Shown: piece after piece, positions 11,491 to 20,113 of the stretch | Numbering within the stretch: the stretch's first letter is position 1 | How the letters are laid out: each line of letters opens with the position of its first letter | Assembly (NCBI RefSeq): GCF_001720465.1 | Contig: NZ_CP017113.1 | Coordinates: 2,356,001-2,420,000 of the forward strand | DNA: 64,000 nt | Origin: Porphyrobacter sp. LM 6 | GTDB taxonomy: Bacteria; Pseudomonadota; Alphaproteobacteria; Sphingomonadales; Sphingomonadaceae | Direction of reading: 5' to 3' | Position numbers and translations under genes: made by a program | Notes under the pieces: generated by a model | What the model was told of the DNA's origin: nothing | Database searches by the model: none | What the model saw: only the letters and a program-made list of their open reading frames with translations

Positions 11491-13635
11491 TCACTTGCCT
11501 CCCGCAGCGCCGGGGAGATCGATCGGCACCCCGTTCCCTGCCTTGGCCGGATCGCGCGGGGGTGTGAAGCTGCCATCGGCTGCGACCTGATCGGCGGGGT
11601 TGTGCTTGGCGAGGAAGGTATCGAGCGCATCGTACCATTTCTGTTCGGACTCGGCCGAGGAGAAGGAGTGCCCTTCCCCCTCGATCACCAGCGTCGTCAG
11701 CGGCACCGGCGCCGGCTTGGCAGCAGCGACCATCAGCTCGTATTGCCGCATCGGCACATTGTCGTCCGCTGTGCCCTGCGCCAGCAGCACCGGGCGCGAG
11801 AGCCGCGCGGCAAAGCGATAGGGGGAGACCGCATCGAGATCGAAGGTCTGTTCGCCGCGGATGCGCTCCTGCCACGATTTGCTCGCCTTGCTGGTGAGAT
11901 AGCGCTTGTCGTAGGCAAGCATCTTGTCCCAATCGGTCACCCCGGCCCAGCTGGCCGCGCAGCGGTAGCGTTCGGGATTGCGCAGCACCGCCCACAGCGC
12001 GGCATACCCGCCATAGGAGCCGCCGACCACGCAGACCCGCGCGGGATCGGCGATGCCCTCGCTCACCGCCCAGTCCATCGCATCGTCGACATCGTCCTGC
12101 ATCCCGCGCCCGACCTGGCCGATGCCGGCCTCGTAAAAGGCATCGCCATAACCGCCCGAGCCGCGGAAATTGGGTTGCAGCACGGCGTAACCGCGGTTGG
12201 CGAGGAATTGCACCTCGTCATCATAGCGAAGCTTGTCGCGCACCCCGAACGGGCCGCCGTGGGGCATGATGATCAGCGGCAGGCCTCGCGCCGTGCGCCC
12301 GCGCGGCAGGGTGAGATAGGCGGTGATTTCCAGCCCGTCGCGTGCGCGGTAACGGATCGGTTGCGGCTTCACCAATTGCCGGAAATCGAGCTCTGGCCGG
12401 GCATTGGCGAGCAGATCGAGCTGGCGCGCCTTGGGGGTGAAGACAAACAGCGCGCCCGGATCGGCCTCGCTGCCGCCCCAGATCACCATCCGCTCATCCT
12501 GACGCGACCGCGCGAGGATCGACACATCTTCCAACTGCATCGCCTTGGCGAGACTGTCATTCAACCGCGCACGCGCCGGATCGAACCATGTGATCCGGTC
12601 ACGATCATCTGTGTAGAGCGCGGCGAGCGGGGTGCCGTCGTCCTTGAGCCACAGCTCCTCGACGTCACGCTCGGGATGTTCGTAGAAGGTTTCGAGCGGG
12701 GTGCCGGTGGCATAATCGAACAGGCGCACGCCGACGCGCCCGCTCTCGCCCTCTTCGAGCACATAGCCCTTGTCCGATCCGGAGACGATCTGCACCACGC
12801 TCCAGTAGCGGCTCTTCTCGTCATCGGCCTTGAGCTTGCCGACCAGCGCGAATTCGCTCGCCTCGTCCTTGCGGTACCACACCTTCAGCCGCCGGTTGTC
12901 CCAGCCCATGCCGATCCGCACGACCCCGGCATCATCGGCATACCAGTTCCACGCCCCGGCTCTGGGCTTGACGATCTTTTCCTTCACCCCGCCCGCGCGC
13001 AGCTCGTAGCGATAGACCGAAGGGTAATCGCGCCAGTCGTCCTGCACCGAAATCAGCGCCGAGGAGCCGTCTTCGGCAAGATGCACCAGATCCCCGCCCC
13101 ACAGCGCGTATTTCGGCACGGGCAGTTCGAACATCGTGCCCGCGGCAAGATCGCGTACCATCAGGCGGTTGAGCCGGATCGGGATGTCGTAAACGGTCGC
13201 GGGGAAGCTGACCGAGATCAGCAGCTTGTCGTTTCCGGCCCAGCGCAGCCAATCGAGCCCCTGCCCTTCGCGCAGGCTAAACAGCTTGAGCGGATCGCGG
13301 GTGACCGCGTCGAGCAGCATGATCTCGGTCTTGCCGGCATTGTCGCGCACCATCGCGAGCTGCGCGCCGTTGGGCGACATCTGGAACATCCGGAAGGCGC
13401 TGCGCCCGGCGAAATGCTCGGCCGGGATCAGCTCGGGGCGGGCGGCGTCGGGTTCGGTCACCAGTTCGGCAGCGCGGGTGATGCGGGCGGGTGCCGGCGC
13501 GGGCATGGCCGCCGCAGGCGTGACGGCAGGTTGTTCCGGCGCGGCGGTGGCATCCTGCGCGGCAAGCTGGGCCGCACCAAGCCCTGCGCCCATCACCAGC
13601 GCCAATCCGGCTGCGCTCCGGATAATCCCCATCAT
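11491..13635 (-). CDS. Secreted S9-family (prolyl oligopeptidase type) peptidase
   Basis: A 714-residue protein with an N-terminal signal peptide (GIIRSAAGLALVMGAGLGAAQLAAQ) followed by an Ala/Pro-rich linker. Residues to about 440 fit the beta-propeller, and the C-terminal alpha/beta hydrolase domain has the nucleophile in GGSYGGYAAL (Ser540), the acid in GTADDNVP (Asp624) and the base in EGEGHSF (His656). The family cleaves acyl-aminoacyl or dipeptidyl units from peptides in the periplasm. The oxyanion segment MPHGGPFG is present. It is divergent from the D-Ala-D-Ala dipeptidase gene; substrate is unknown. Confidence 0.92.
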   Translation of the reverse strand: MMGIIRSAAGLALVMGAGLGAAQLAAQDATAAPEQPAVTPAAAMPAPAPARITRAAELVTEPDAARPELIPAEHFAGRSAFRMFQMSPNGAQLAMVRDNAGKTEIMLLDAVTRDPLKLFSLREGQGLDWLRWAGNDKLLISVSFPATVYDIPIRLNRLMVRDLAAGTMFELPVPKYALWGGDLVHLAEDGSSALISVQDDWRDYPSVYRYELRAGGVKEKIVKPRAGAWNWYADDAGVVRIGMGWDNRRLKVWYRKDEASEFALVGKLKADDEKSRYWSVVQIVSGSDKGYVLEEGESGRVGVRLFDYATGTPLETFYEHPERDVEELWLKDDGTPLAALYTDDRDRITWFDPARARLNDSLAKAMQLEDVSILARSRQDERMVIWGGSEADPGALFVFTPKARQLDLLANARPELDFRQLVKPQPIRYRARDGLEITAYLTLPRGRTARGLPLIIMPHGGPFGVRDKLRYDDEVQFLANRGYAVLQPNFRGSGGYGDAFYEAGIGQVGRGMQDDVDDAMDWAVSEGIADPARVCVVGGSYGGYAALWAVLRNPERYRCAASWAGVTDWDKMLAYDKRYLTSKASKSWQERIRGEQTFDLDAVSPYRFAARLSRPVLLAQGTADDNVPMRQYELMVAAAKPAPVPLTTLVIEGEGHSFSSAESEQKWYDALDTFLAKHNPADQVAADGSFTPPRDPAKAGNGVPIDLPGAAGGK

Positions 13636-13764
13636 GACCTTCGCCCCATGATCCCCTGCGATTCGCCAAGCCTATGATTTGGCGATTGAATAGCAAGCGG
13701 AATTGCGGTGGGGCGCGAAGGGCTCTGGCACGGCGGCGCGGATGTGATACGCCTCGGCGCAAGG

Positions 13765-14493
13765 ATGACAGACGCGATGATCCCGATGCCCCCCGGCCCC
13801 ACACTGCCGCCCGCCATGACCCGCCGCAGCTTGCTGGCCGGGCTTGGCGCGCTGGGTGCGGCGGCGATTGCCGGAGGCTGCGCGGCGCGCCAGCCACCCG
13901 CGCTCGTCATGCCGGTCGATCCTGCCGCGAGCGCCGCGCCCGATCTGGTTGACCTCGCCCGCTTCGATCCGCGCCTCAGGCTCGAAATCCGCTATGCCAC
14001 GAGCGCCAACTTCATGGGCCGGGTGCTCTATCCGGTGGCGCGCGCGGTGGCGCAAAGGCCGGTCGCCGAGGCGCTTTCGCGGGTGCAGACGCGGGCCGAG
14101 GCAGCGGGCTATGGCCTGCTTATCTTCGATGCCTATCGTCCCTGGCGCATCACGAAGGACATGTGGGACGAAACGCCGCCCGAGAAGCGCGAATTCGTCG
14201 CCGATCCGGCGGCGGGATCGCGCCACAACCGCGGGTGTTCGATCGACCTCACGCTGCACCGCAATGGCACCGAAGTGGCGATGCCCAGCCCCTATGACGA
14301 TTTCACCCCCGCCGCCTATCGCAGCTTCACCGCCGCACCTGCCGAGGCGCTGGCGCTCAGCCGGATGCTGGAAGGCTGGATGGTCGCCGAGGGCTTTATC
14401 GGCCTCGCCAACGAGTGGTGGCACTATGACTGGGCCGAGTGGCGCAGCTACCCGATCATGGACGTGCCGCTGGAGGATGTGACGGCGGGCTAG
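13765..14493 (+). CDS. D-alanyl-D-alanine dipeptidase (VanX/DdpX family), Tat-type lipoprotein
   Basis: A 242-residue M15D-type peptidase. An RRSLLAGLGALGAAAIAGGC stretch near residues 20-40 combines a twin-arginine pattern with a lipobox, so the enzyme is probably a lipoprotein. The zinc site is visible: SRHNRGCSID gives His154 and Asp161, and EWWHYDW gives Glu217 and His220. VanX-type enzymes hydrolyse D-Ala-D-Ala in peptidoglycan turnover. The start is uncertain: ATG at 13765 is used, but the ATG at 13816 would begin directly at the signal MTRRSLLAG. No vanA/vanH partners are nearby, so a resistance role is not suggested. Confidence 0.88.
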   Translation: MTDAMIPMPPGPTLPPAMTRRSLLAGLGALGAAAIAGGCAARQPPALVMPVDPAASAAPDLVDLARFDPRLRLEIRYATSANFMGRVLYPVARAVAQRPVAEALSRVQTRAEAAGYGLLIFDAYRPWRITKDMWDETPPEKREFVADPAAGSRHNRGCSIDLTLHRNGTEVAMPSPYDDFTPAAYRSFTAAPAEALALSRMLEGWMVAEGFIGLANEWWHYDWAEWRSYPIMDVPLEDVTAG

Positions 14494-14511
14494 GTCACCC
14501 CCTCATTATCT

Positions 14512-14600
14512 CGTCGCCCCGTGCCTGACACGGGGCTTGGCTACCTTTGGGCTAAGGTCGGAAAAGGGGAGCCGAACCCCGTGTCAGGCACGGGGTGACG
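14512..14600. repeat. Intergenic palindromic repeat, copy 1
   Basis: Two 24-base arms (14512-14535 and 14577-14600) are near-perfect inverted repeats built on CCCCGTGCCTGACACGGGG, separated by about 41 bases that themselves contain inverted CTTGGCT/AGCCGAA. A second copy with the same architecture is at 29610-29693. They lie in intergenic spaces and resemble the REP/BIME-like elements common in sphingomonad genomes. Confidence 0.85.
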
Positions 14601-14630
14601 GAACCGGGGTTGTCAGCTGTCCAACCACCC

Positions 14631-15239
14631 TCACCCCTTGGCGAGCAGTTCCTCGATCTGGCCCAAGCGTTCCTTGCCGAAGAACATCTCGGTGCCGTCT
14701 ACCCACATGGTCGGGATGCCGAAGGCGCCGCGCGCCACTGCGGCGTCGGTGTTGGCGACCAGACCCTGCTTCACCTCGTCACTTTGCGCGCGGGCGAACA
14801 GGTCGGCGGCGTCAAACCCGGCCGCGCTCACCACCGCGCCGATCGCCTCGGGCGAGGAAATGTCGAGCCCCTCTTCCCAGATCGGGCGCAGCAGGCTTTC
14901 GGCGAATTGCACCCCGCGTCCGTCCTGATCGGCGGCCAGCAGCATCCGCTGGAGCAGGATCGAATTGAACGGGAACTGCGGGTGCAGGCGATACTTGGTG
15001 AGGCCGTGCTTGGTAATGAAGCGCTGCATCTCCAGCATCGCGTATTCGTTCTTGCCCTTCACCTCGGCGTCGCGGATCATCGGCGGGGCATTGCCGGTGA
15101 GCTTGTGCATCCCGCCGAGGAACACCGGCACCACATCGAGGCTCGCCTCGTAGCGGTTGACCAGTTCGCGCAGCGGCCACCACACCAGATAGGCGTTGGG
15201 GCTGACGAAATCGAACAGCAGTTCCACACGGTGCGCCAT
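14631..15239 (-). CDS. 2-hydroxychromene-2-carboxylate isomerase / DsbA-family thiol transferase
   Basis: A 202-residue protein with the kappa-class GST / DsbA-like fold. The N-terminal LLFDFVSPNAYLVWWPL carries the SPN motif whose serine replaces the thioredoxin cysteine in HCCA isomerases, and GAFGIPTMWVDGTEMFFGKERL is the conserved end with the cis-proline. Members isomerise hydroxychromene carboxylates with glutathione, but many are of unknown substrate. It starts 12 bases after fkbM and is the last gene of the tetR-metZ-fkbM unit. No naphthalene pathway genes are near, so the substrate is open. Confidence 0.85.
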   Translation of the reverse strand: MAHRVELLFDFVSPNAYLVWWPLRELVNRYEASLDVVPVFLGGMHKLTGNAPPMIRDAEVKGKNEYAMLEMQRFITKHGLTKYRLHPQFPFNSILLQRMLLAADQDGRGVQFAESLLRPIWEEGLDISSPEAIGAVVSAAGFDAADLFARAQSDEVKQGLVANTDAAVARGAFGIPTMWVDGTEMFFGKERLGQIEELLAKG

Positions 15240-15251
15240 TATTCCTCCACC

Positions 15252-16439
15252 TTATCCGGCCGGTTCGGCGACGAGATCGGAATGGCCGAGCGCCATCAGA
15301 TCGTCGAACGTTACCGGACGGGTTGTTCCATCGCCCTCGATCCGGTGCAAGCGGTAACCGAGTTCGCCGGTCAACAGATCATGCAGCGACCGCGCAGCAT
15401 CGTCCCGTCCGGCGAAGAAACCGGTGTGCCATTCGAGGATCAGCGTCGGACGGAAACGCGCCAGTGTGTCGCGCGCGCCGGTGAGCACGGCGTGCTCGAA
15501 CCCCTCGACGTCGATCTTGACCAGATCGATGCGCTCCGGCGTCAAATCGGCCACGATCGCATCGAGCGTGCGGCAGGGAACCTCGCGCGCGGTGATTGTC
15601 TCGCCGTAATCGGCGTGCGCGGCATCCGCGATGGCGGGCAGCAACGTGTTGCTACCCTGCCGCGTAGCGAATTCGTGCAAGGTGGCCGTGCCATTGTCCG
15701 CCCCCACCGCACAGCGCAGCAGATCGGTGCGCGCGGCAAAGCCGTTCATGGTGATGCTTTCAAACAGCAGCGCGGCAATCGCGGGCGCCGGCTCGATTGC
15801 GATCACCCGCCCCTGTTCGCCCACAAGCCCCGCACCGATCAGCGTATATGTGCCGAAATTGGCGCCGATATCCACGAAGGTCATGCCGGGTTTGAGGCGG
15901 GCGCTGATTGCGGTGGTCAGATTGCGGTCGAACCAGCCGTCACGGATCAGGTGCGGGACAATCGCCGTGTCGCGCCCGTCGACCAGCATCAGATGGCCGA
16001 ACGCGGTTTCCAGCAGCACCCGGCCCTGCCCTATATAGGTCGCCGGCATGCGCGCAGAGCGGTTCTGCGCAGGTGCGGAGGCCGTGCGCTTGCTGGCGCG
16101 CAGGGCCTCCGCCAGCACGGCCTCGCGAGGCATCACATGGGGATTGTCACGCGCGCCGTCATCGCCCCCGCGCGACAGGACAAGGAACACCTCGTTGGCG
16201 AAGCTGACCGGCATCGCACCAAGCGCCCCGATCAACAGATCGGCCGGCACCTCGCCCAGCCTGCCCTTGTGCAGGATGACGACGTTACAATCCGCAATTG
16301 CGGGCGGGTTGTCGAGGTTGCGGCAGCCGGGAAGCAACGGCTCGAACCCGATCGGGGCAAAGATACTCGCAGCGGGCGCGCCCAAGGCGGCGGCATGATC
16401 GGCAGCAGCCTGCCAGAACGGATCGAACCCTTCGGCCAT
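15252..16439 (-). CDS. FkbM-family methyltransferase with long N-terminal region
   Basis: A 395-residue protein. The SAM-binding motif FVDIGANFGTYTLIGAG (near residue 188-204) and the later IDLVKIDVEGFEHAVL are the FkbM signatures. About 150 residues precede the catalytic domain and match nothing I recognise. FkbM enzymes O-methylate sugars, lipids or polyketides; the acceptor is not evident. It lies 16 bases after metZ and 12 before the isomerase-like gene, so it is co-transcribed with sulfur amino acid synthesis, possibly to link it with SAM use. Confidence 0.87.
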   Translation of the reverse strand: MAEGFDPFWQAAADHAAALGAPAASIFAPIGFEPLLPGCRNLDNPPAIADCNVVILHKGRLGEVPADLLIGALGAMPVSFANEVFLVLSRGGDDGARDNPHVMPREAVLAEALRASKRTASAPAQNRSARMPATYIGQGRVLLETAFGHLMLVDGRDTAIVPHLIRDGWFDRNLTTAISARLKPGMTFVDIGANFGTYTLIGAGLVGEQGRVIAIEPAPAIAALLFESITMNGFAARTDLLRCAVGADNGTATLHEFATRQGSNTLLPAIADAAHADYGETITAREVPCRTLDAIVADLTPERIDLVKIDVEGFEHAVLTGARDTLARFRPTLILEWHTGFFAGRDDAARSLHDLLTGELGYRLHRIEGDGTTRPVTFDDLMALGHSDLVAEPAG

Positions 16440-16455
16440 CGCGCGGCGCTCCGGA

Positions 16456-17673
16456 CTAGATCCCCGCCGCCGCGAGCGCCTGGTCCATGTCCTCGGTCAG
16501 ATCGGCGATATCCTCGAGGCCCACGTTGATCCGCAGCAGCCCTTCGGTAACGCCCATGGCGGCGCGCGCCTCGTCCGTAAGACCGGCATGGGTGGTCGAG
16601 GCCGGGTGGCACATCAGGCTGCGCGCATCGCCGATATTGTTCGAGATATCGACGAGCTTGAGCGCATCGAGGATCGCGAAGGCGCGCGCGCGGGTGCCGA
16701 CATCGAGCGCGAAGATCGGCCCGGTCGCGTCCATCTGCGACATCGCCAGATTGTGCTGCGGGTGGCTCGGCAGGCCCGGATGGAGCAGATGCCCCCCGGC
16801 GGCGGTCACGCGCGGTTCGAGGAACTGGCCCAGCGCCACCGCCTGTTCGGACTGCTTGAAGGCGCGCAAGGGCAGCGTTTCCAGCCCCTTCAGCACCACC
16901 CAGGCGTTGAAGGCGGAGAGCGTCGGGCCGGTGTTGCGCTGGAACGGCATCAGCACTTCGTCGATCCACTGCTTCGACGCGCAGATCGCGCCCGCCAGCA
17001 CGCGGCCCTGCCCGTCCATCAGCTTGGTGGCGGAATAGGCGACCACATCCGCGCCAAATTCCATCGGACGCTGAAGCACCGGCGAGGCAAAGGCATTGTC
17101 GACCACGCTGGTGATCCCGTGCGCCTTGGCCAGTCCGCAGACATAGGCGAGATCGACGATGTCGAGCGTCGGGTTGGCGGGGGTCTCGAAGAAGAACACC
17201 TTGGTGTTGGGCCGGATCGCGGCCTCCCACGCGGCGTTGTCGGCGCTGTCGATGACGGTGGTTTCGATCCCGAACTTGGGCAGCAGCGTATCGACCAGCC
17301 AGCGGCACGAACCGAAGGCGGCGCGCGCGGCGACCACGTGATCGCCTGCCGAAAGCTGGCACAGCAGCGCTGCCGTCATCGCCGCCATCCCGCTCGCCTG
17401 CGCGCGGCAAGCCTCGGCCCCCTCCATAAGTGCAATGCGTTCTTCGAGCATCGCGACGGTGGGGTTCTGGAGGCGCGAATAGGTCATACCCTGCGCAGTG
17501 CCGGCAAAGCGATCGGCGACAGTCTGCGCGTCGTCATAGGTATAGCCCGACGAGAGGAACAGCGCCTCGCTGGTCTCGCCGTGTTCCGAACGCCATGTGC
17601 CGCCGCGCAGCGCACGGGTTGCAGGGCGCCAATTGGCCGTGGCGGCGCGGTCCATTCCGGTGGTCTTCTTCAT
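16456..17673 (-). CDS. metZ: O-succinylhomoserine sulfhydrylase
   Basis: A 405-residue Cys/Met-metabolism PLP enzyme. MTYSRLQNPTVAMLEERIA and the lysine motif VAYSATKLMDGQGRV (Schiff-base lysine) define the family; the LMDGQGRVLAGA form is typical of MetZ in alphaproteobacteria. It makes homocysteine from O-succinylhomoserine and sulfide. The ATG at 17673 follows the tetR stop by 11 bases, so there is no room for a SAM riboswitch, and control probably depends on the upstream TetR promoter. An internal ATG six codons later is an alternative start. Confidence 0.92.
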   Translation of the reverse strand: MKKTTGMDRAATANWRPATRALRGGTWRSEHGETSEALFLSSGYTYDDAQTVADRFAGTAQGMTYSRLQNPTVAMLEERIALMEGAEACRAQASGMAAMTAALLCQLSAGDHVVAARAAFGSCRWLVDTLLPKFGIETTVIDSADNAAWEAAIRPNTKVFFFETPANPTLDIVDLAYVCGLAKAHGITSVVDNAFASPVLQRPMEFGADVVAYSATKLMDGQGRVLAGAICASKQWIDEVLMPFQRNTGPTLSAFNAWVVLKGLETLPLRAFKQSEQAVALGQFLEPRVTAAGGHLLHPGLPSHPQHNLAMSQMDATGPIFALDVGTRARAFAILDALKLVDISNNIGDARSLMCHPASTTHAGLTDEARAAMGVTEGLLRINVGLEDIADLTEDMDQALAAAGI

Positions 17674-17684
17674 GGGGCGCGTCT

Positions 17685-18245
17685 CTAGGACGCGATCAGC
17701 CCGCCCGCAAGCAGACCTTCACGCGCGGTATCGCCATGCCCCAGCGCGCCGAGCATCGCCGCGCCTTCGATCACGGTCAGCAAATGGCGTGCCCCGCCCG
17801 CAGGATCGGAATCGCCCGCCGGCATCTGCCCTTCGAGCCAGCCGAGTAATTGTTCGACCATCCCGCGCGCCGCATCGCGGTATCCCGGCAGATCGCGCGC
17901 CGCACCGGCGACAATATCCCACCACAGCACCATGAACGGCTGCATCGCGGGGTTATCGTTCTGCGCGAGGATCCGCATCAGCACTTCGCTGCGTGTCGCC
18001 GGTCGGTCAGCAGGAAGCGCCGCATCGAGCATCGCCGCATAGACCCCGGCGATATAGCCGAGCAGATCGGCGATCAGCGCCTCCTTGCTGCCGAAGTGGT
18101 AAAGCAGCATCCGGTCGGACGTGCCCGCTGCCTTGGCGAGCGGACGAAGGCTCGCCTGCCCGATTCCCTCGGCCAGCACATGCGCGGCGAGCAGCGGCAG
18201 CAGGCTCTGCTTTGACATCGGGAGCTTTTTCACACCGCTGGCCAT
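17685..18245 (-). CDS. TetR-family transcriptional regulator
   Basis: A 186-residue regulator. The helix-turn-helix lies at about residues 15-60 (LLAAHVLAEGIGQASLRPLAKAAGTSDRMLLYHFGSKEALIADLL), with the usual YHFGSKE recognition helix end. The ATG at 18245 gives MASGVKKLPMSK; an ATG nine codons later is possible. It heads the tetR-metZ-fkbM-isomerase unit and faces a small membrane protein gene across 75 bases that contain two TGTAGC-N4-GCTACA palindromes, so it very likely represses both directions. Confidence 0.9.
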   Translation of the reverse strand: MASGVKKLPMSKQSLLPLLAAHVLAEGIGQASLRPLAKAAGTSDRMLLYHFGSKEALIADLLGYIAGVYAAMLDAALPADRPATRSEVLMRILAQNDNPAMQPFMVLWWDIVAGAARDLPGYRDAARGMVEQLLGWLEGQMPAGDSDPAGGARHLLTVIEGAAMLGALGHGDTAREGLLAGGLIAS

Positions 18246-18253
18246 GGCAGGCT

Positions 18254-18300
18254 TGTAGCGCCTGCTACACCTTGCTACAAGCCGACGTAGCAACTGCTAC
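18254..18300. promoter_or_regulatory. Two palindromic operators between tetR and a membrane protein gene
   Basis: TGTAGC-GCCT-GCTACA at 18254-18269 is a perfect inverted repeat. A second site, GTAGC-AACT-GCTAC at 18287-18300, has the same six-base arm and four-base spacer except at its left outer base. Their centres are about 32 bases apart, three helical turns, and an extra half-site GCTACA lies between them at 18274-18279. The first site ends eight bases before the tetR start codon. Confidence 0.8.
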
Positions 18301-18320
18301 ATAACGGGAGACACAGTGCC

Positions 18321-18728
18321 ATGCCAACCGAGCTCACCCCCTTTCTTGCCCTCGCCGGTGGCGGGCTGGTGGTTGGCGTCATCGCCATCATCGCGATCCT
18401 GATGCGCCCGGGCGCGGCGGGCAATTCCGTGCTGGCGGCGACGCTTTCAGCGGGCTTCATGGCATTCACCGCCGTCACCATCGCCAGCGAGGGGGTGTTT
18501 CCGGTGATCCTAAACCACACTTCGAATCTCTGGGGCGTGCAGGTGTGGTGGGATCTGCTGTTCTCGCTCGGGGTCGCCTTCTTCCTGATCGCCCCGCGCG
18601 CCCGGGCGCAGGGGATGAACCTGCTGCCCTGGACGCTGTTCATCCTCGCCACCGCCAGCATCGGCCTCCTCGCGATGTGCGCGCGGCTGTTCTGGCTGGA
18701 GCAGCAAGCCGCCGCGAAGCCTGCATAA
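18321..18728 (+). CDS. Small four-helix membrane protein, TetR-controlled
   Basis: A 135-residue protein with four predicted membrane segments (about residues 8-28, 38-58, 75-92 and 100-122) and almost no soluble part. I do not recognise the family. It is divergent from tetR across a shared operator region, so it is the most likely direct target of that regulator. The start ATG is preceded by GGGAGACACAG, a fair ribosome binding site. Small TetR-controlled membrane proteins are often efflux or stress related, but nothing in the sequence fixes that. Confidence 0.85.
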   Translation: MPTELTPFLALAGGGLVVGVIAIIAILMRPGAAGNSVLAATLSAGFMAFTAVTIASEGVFPVILNHTSNLWGVQVWWDLLFSLGVAFFLIAPRARAQGMNLLPWTLFILATASIGLLAMCARLFWLEQQAAAKPA

Positions 18729-18771
18729 TCCTTCTTGCGCGGGGAGCGGGCGCTGCCTAATCGCTTGGCCG

Positions 18772-20106
18772 ATGGCCGAGGCGCCCGTGTCCCTTCCGCT
18801 CGACAATGTCCCCCGGCCGCGCCCGCGCGATCCGCTGGTGTGGGTTGCTGCACTGACCGCCGCTTTCGCGGCGCTCGCTGCAATCAATCTCGGCACGCCC
18901 TCGCAGCCATTTTTCGACGAGGTGCATTACCTCCCCGCCGCGCGCGCGCTGGTGAGCCTGCTGACAACCGGCACCGGCCCGCTGCTCAATCCCGAGCACC
19001 CGATGCTGGGCAAGGAGCTGATCGCGCTCGGTATCTGGTGGCTGGGGGACAATCCGCTCGGCTGGCGGATCATGCCACTGCTGGCCGGCACATTGGCGCT
19101 CTTCGCGGCGATGCGCGCGCTGTGGCACGCGGGCGAGGACCGCTTCGCCACACTCGCCTTCGGGCTGCTGCTCGCCACTGGATTTCACCTCTTCATCCAG
19201 TCGCGCATCGCGATGCTCGATGTGTTCATGGTCGCGGGGCTTGCGGTTTCCGCATGGCAATTCGCCGCGAGCATCCGCCAGCCCGAAACGGGCCGCTGGC
19301 GGCTGGCGCTGACAGGCGTGGCGCTGGGCTGCGCGATGGCGGCCAAGTGGAACGCCATTTCCCTCGCGGTGCTGCCCGGCCTTGCCTTCTTCGCCGCGCG
19401 GCTATCTGCCGGTCGCCGCCGCCTGTTCCTTTCGCGCCGGGGTGCGCCGGTGCCGGGGATCACGCTGGTCGAGGCCTTCGTTTGGCTCGGGATCGTGCCG
19501 CTCGCGGTCTATGCGCTGACCTTCGTTCCGGGCTACTGGTTGGGCGAGTACTTGCGTCCCTCGCCGCTCGCCGAAAAGGGCCTGATCGGCTTTCACGGCG
19601 AGATTCTCGCATTGCAAAAACAGATACTTGCCCCCCATTCCTACCAGAGCACATGGAGCCAATGGGTGCTCAACACGCGCGGCATCTGGTATCTCTACGA
19701 GGTGGTCGACGGAGCCCAGCGCGGGGTTCTCTTGATCGGCAATCCGCTCACCATGCTGATCGGCCTGCCCGCGCTGGCGTGGTGCCTCGCTACCGGCCTG
19801 CGGCGCTGGGACTGGGCGAAGCTCGCGGCGGTGATCGGTTACGGCGCGAGCCTCGGCCTATGGCTGATCGCGCCCAAATCGGTGCAGTTCTATTACCACT
19901 ATTTCGTGCCGAGCTTCTTCCTGCTCGCAGCTCTGGCGCTGGCCCTTTCGGACCTCAAAAACACCGCACGCGGGCGCTGGTTCGCCTGGGGCACGCTGAC
20001 AGTATCGGCCGGCCTGTTCGCGCTATTCTACAAGGTCGTCGCCGCCGCCCCGCTCGAAGGCGCGATGAGCTTTGCGAACTGGACGTGGATTGCCGGGTGG
20101 AGATGA
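18772..20106 (+). CDS. Phospholipid carrier-dependent glycosyltransferase (PMT/GT39-like)
   Basis: A 444-residue polytopic membrane protein. The first external loop carries FFDEVHYLPAAR with the Asp-Glu pair that is catalytic in protein O-mannosyltransferases, then NPEHPMLGKELI, another PMT motif. About ten hydrophobic helices follow, with PYQ-like loop HSYQSTWSQW and FYYHYFVPSFF near the end. Such enzymes move a sugar from a polyprenyl-phosphate donor to protein or lipid outside the cytoplasmic membrane. It converges with a GT2-GtrA gene that could make or flip the donor. Confidence 0.88.
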   Translation: MAEAPVSLPLDNVPRPRPRDPLVWVAALTAAFAALAAINLGTPSQPFFDEVHYLPAARALVSLLTTGTGPLLNPEHPMLGKELIALGIWWLGDNPLGWRIMPLLAGTLALFAAMRALWHAGEDRFATLAFGLLLATGFHLFIQSRIAMLDVFMVAGLAVSAWQFAASIRQPETGRWRLALTGVALGCAMAAKWNAISLAVLPGLAFFAARLSAGRRRLFLSRRGAPVPGITLVEAFVWLGIVPLAVYALTFVPGYWLGEYLRPSPLAEKGLIGFHGEILALQKQILAPHSYQSTWSQWVLNTRGIWYLYEVVDGAQRGVLLIGNPLTMLIGLPALAWCLATGLRRWDWAKLAAVIGYGASLGLWLIAPKSVQFYYHYFVPSFFLLAALALALSDLKNTARGRWFAWGTLTVSAGLFALFYKVVAAAPLEGAMSFANWTWIAGWR

Positions 20107-20113
20107 TGGGATA

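Noticed and set aside
13708-14493. Vancomycin resistance cluster because of the VanX-like gene
   Set aside because: No vanH, vanA-type ligase or vanRS genes are near; VanX/DdpX enzymes are common in peptidoglycan turnover in Gram-negative bacteria.
17674-17684. SAM riboswitch upstream of metZ
   Set aside because: Only 11 bases separate metZ from the tetR stop, too short for any known SAM riboswitch.
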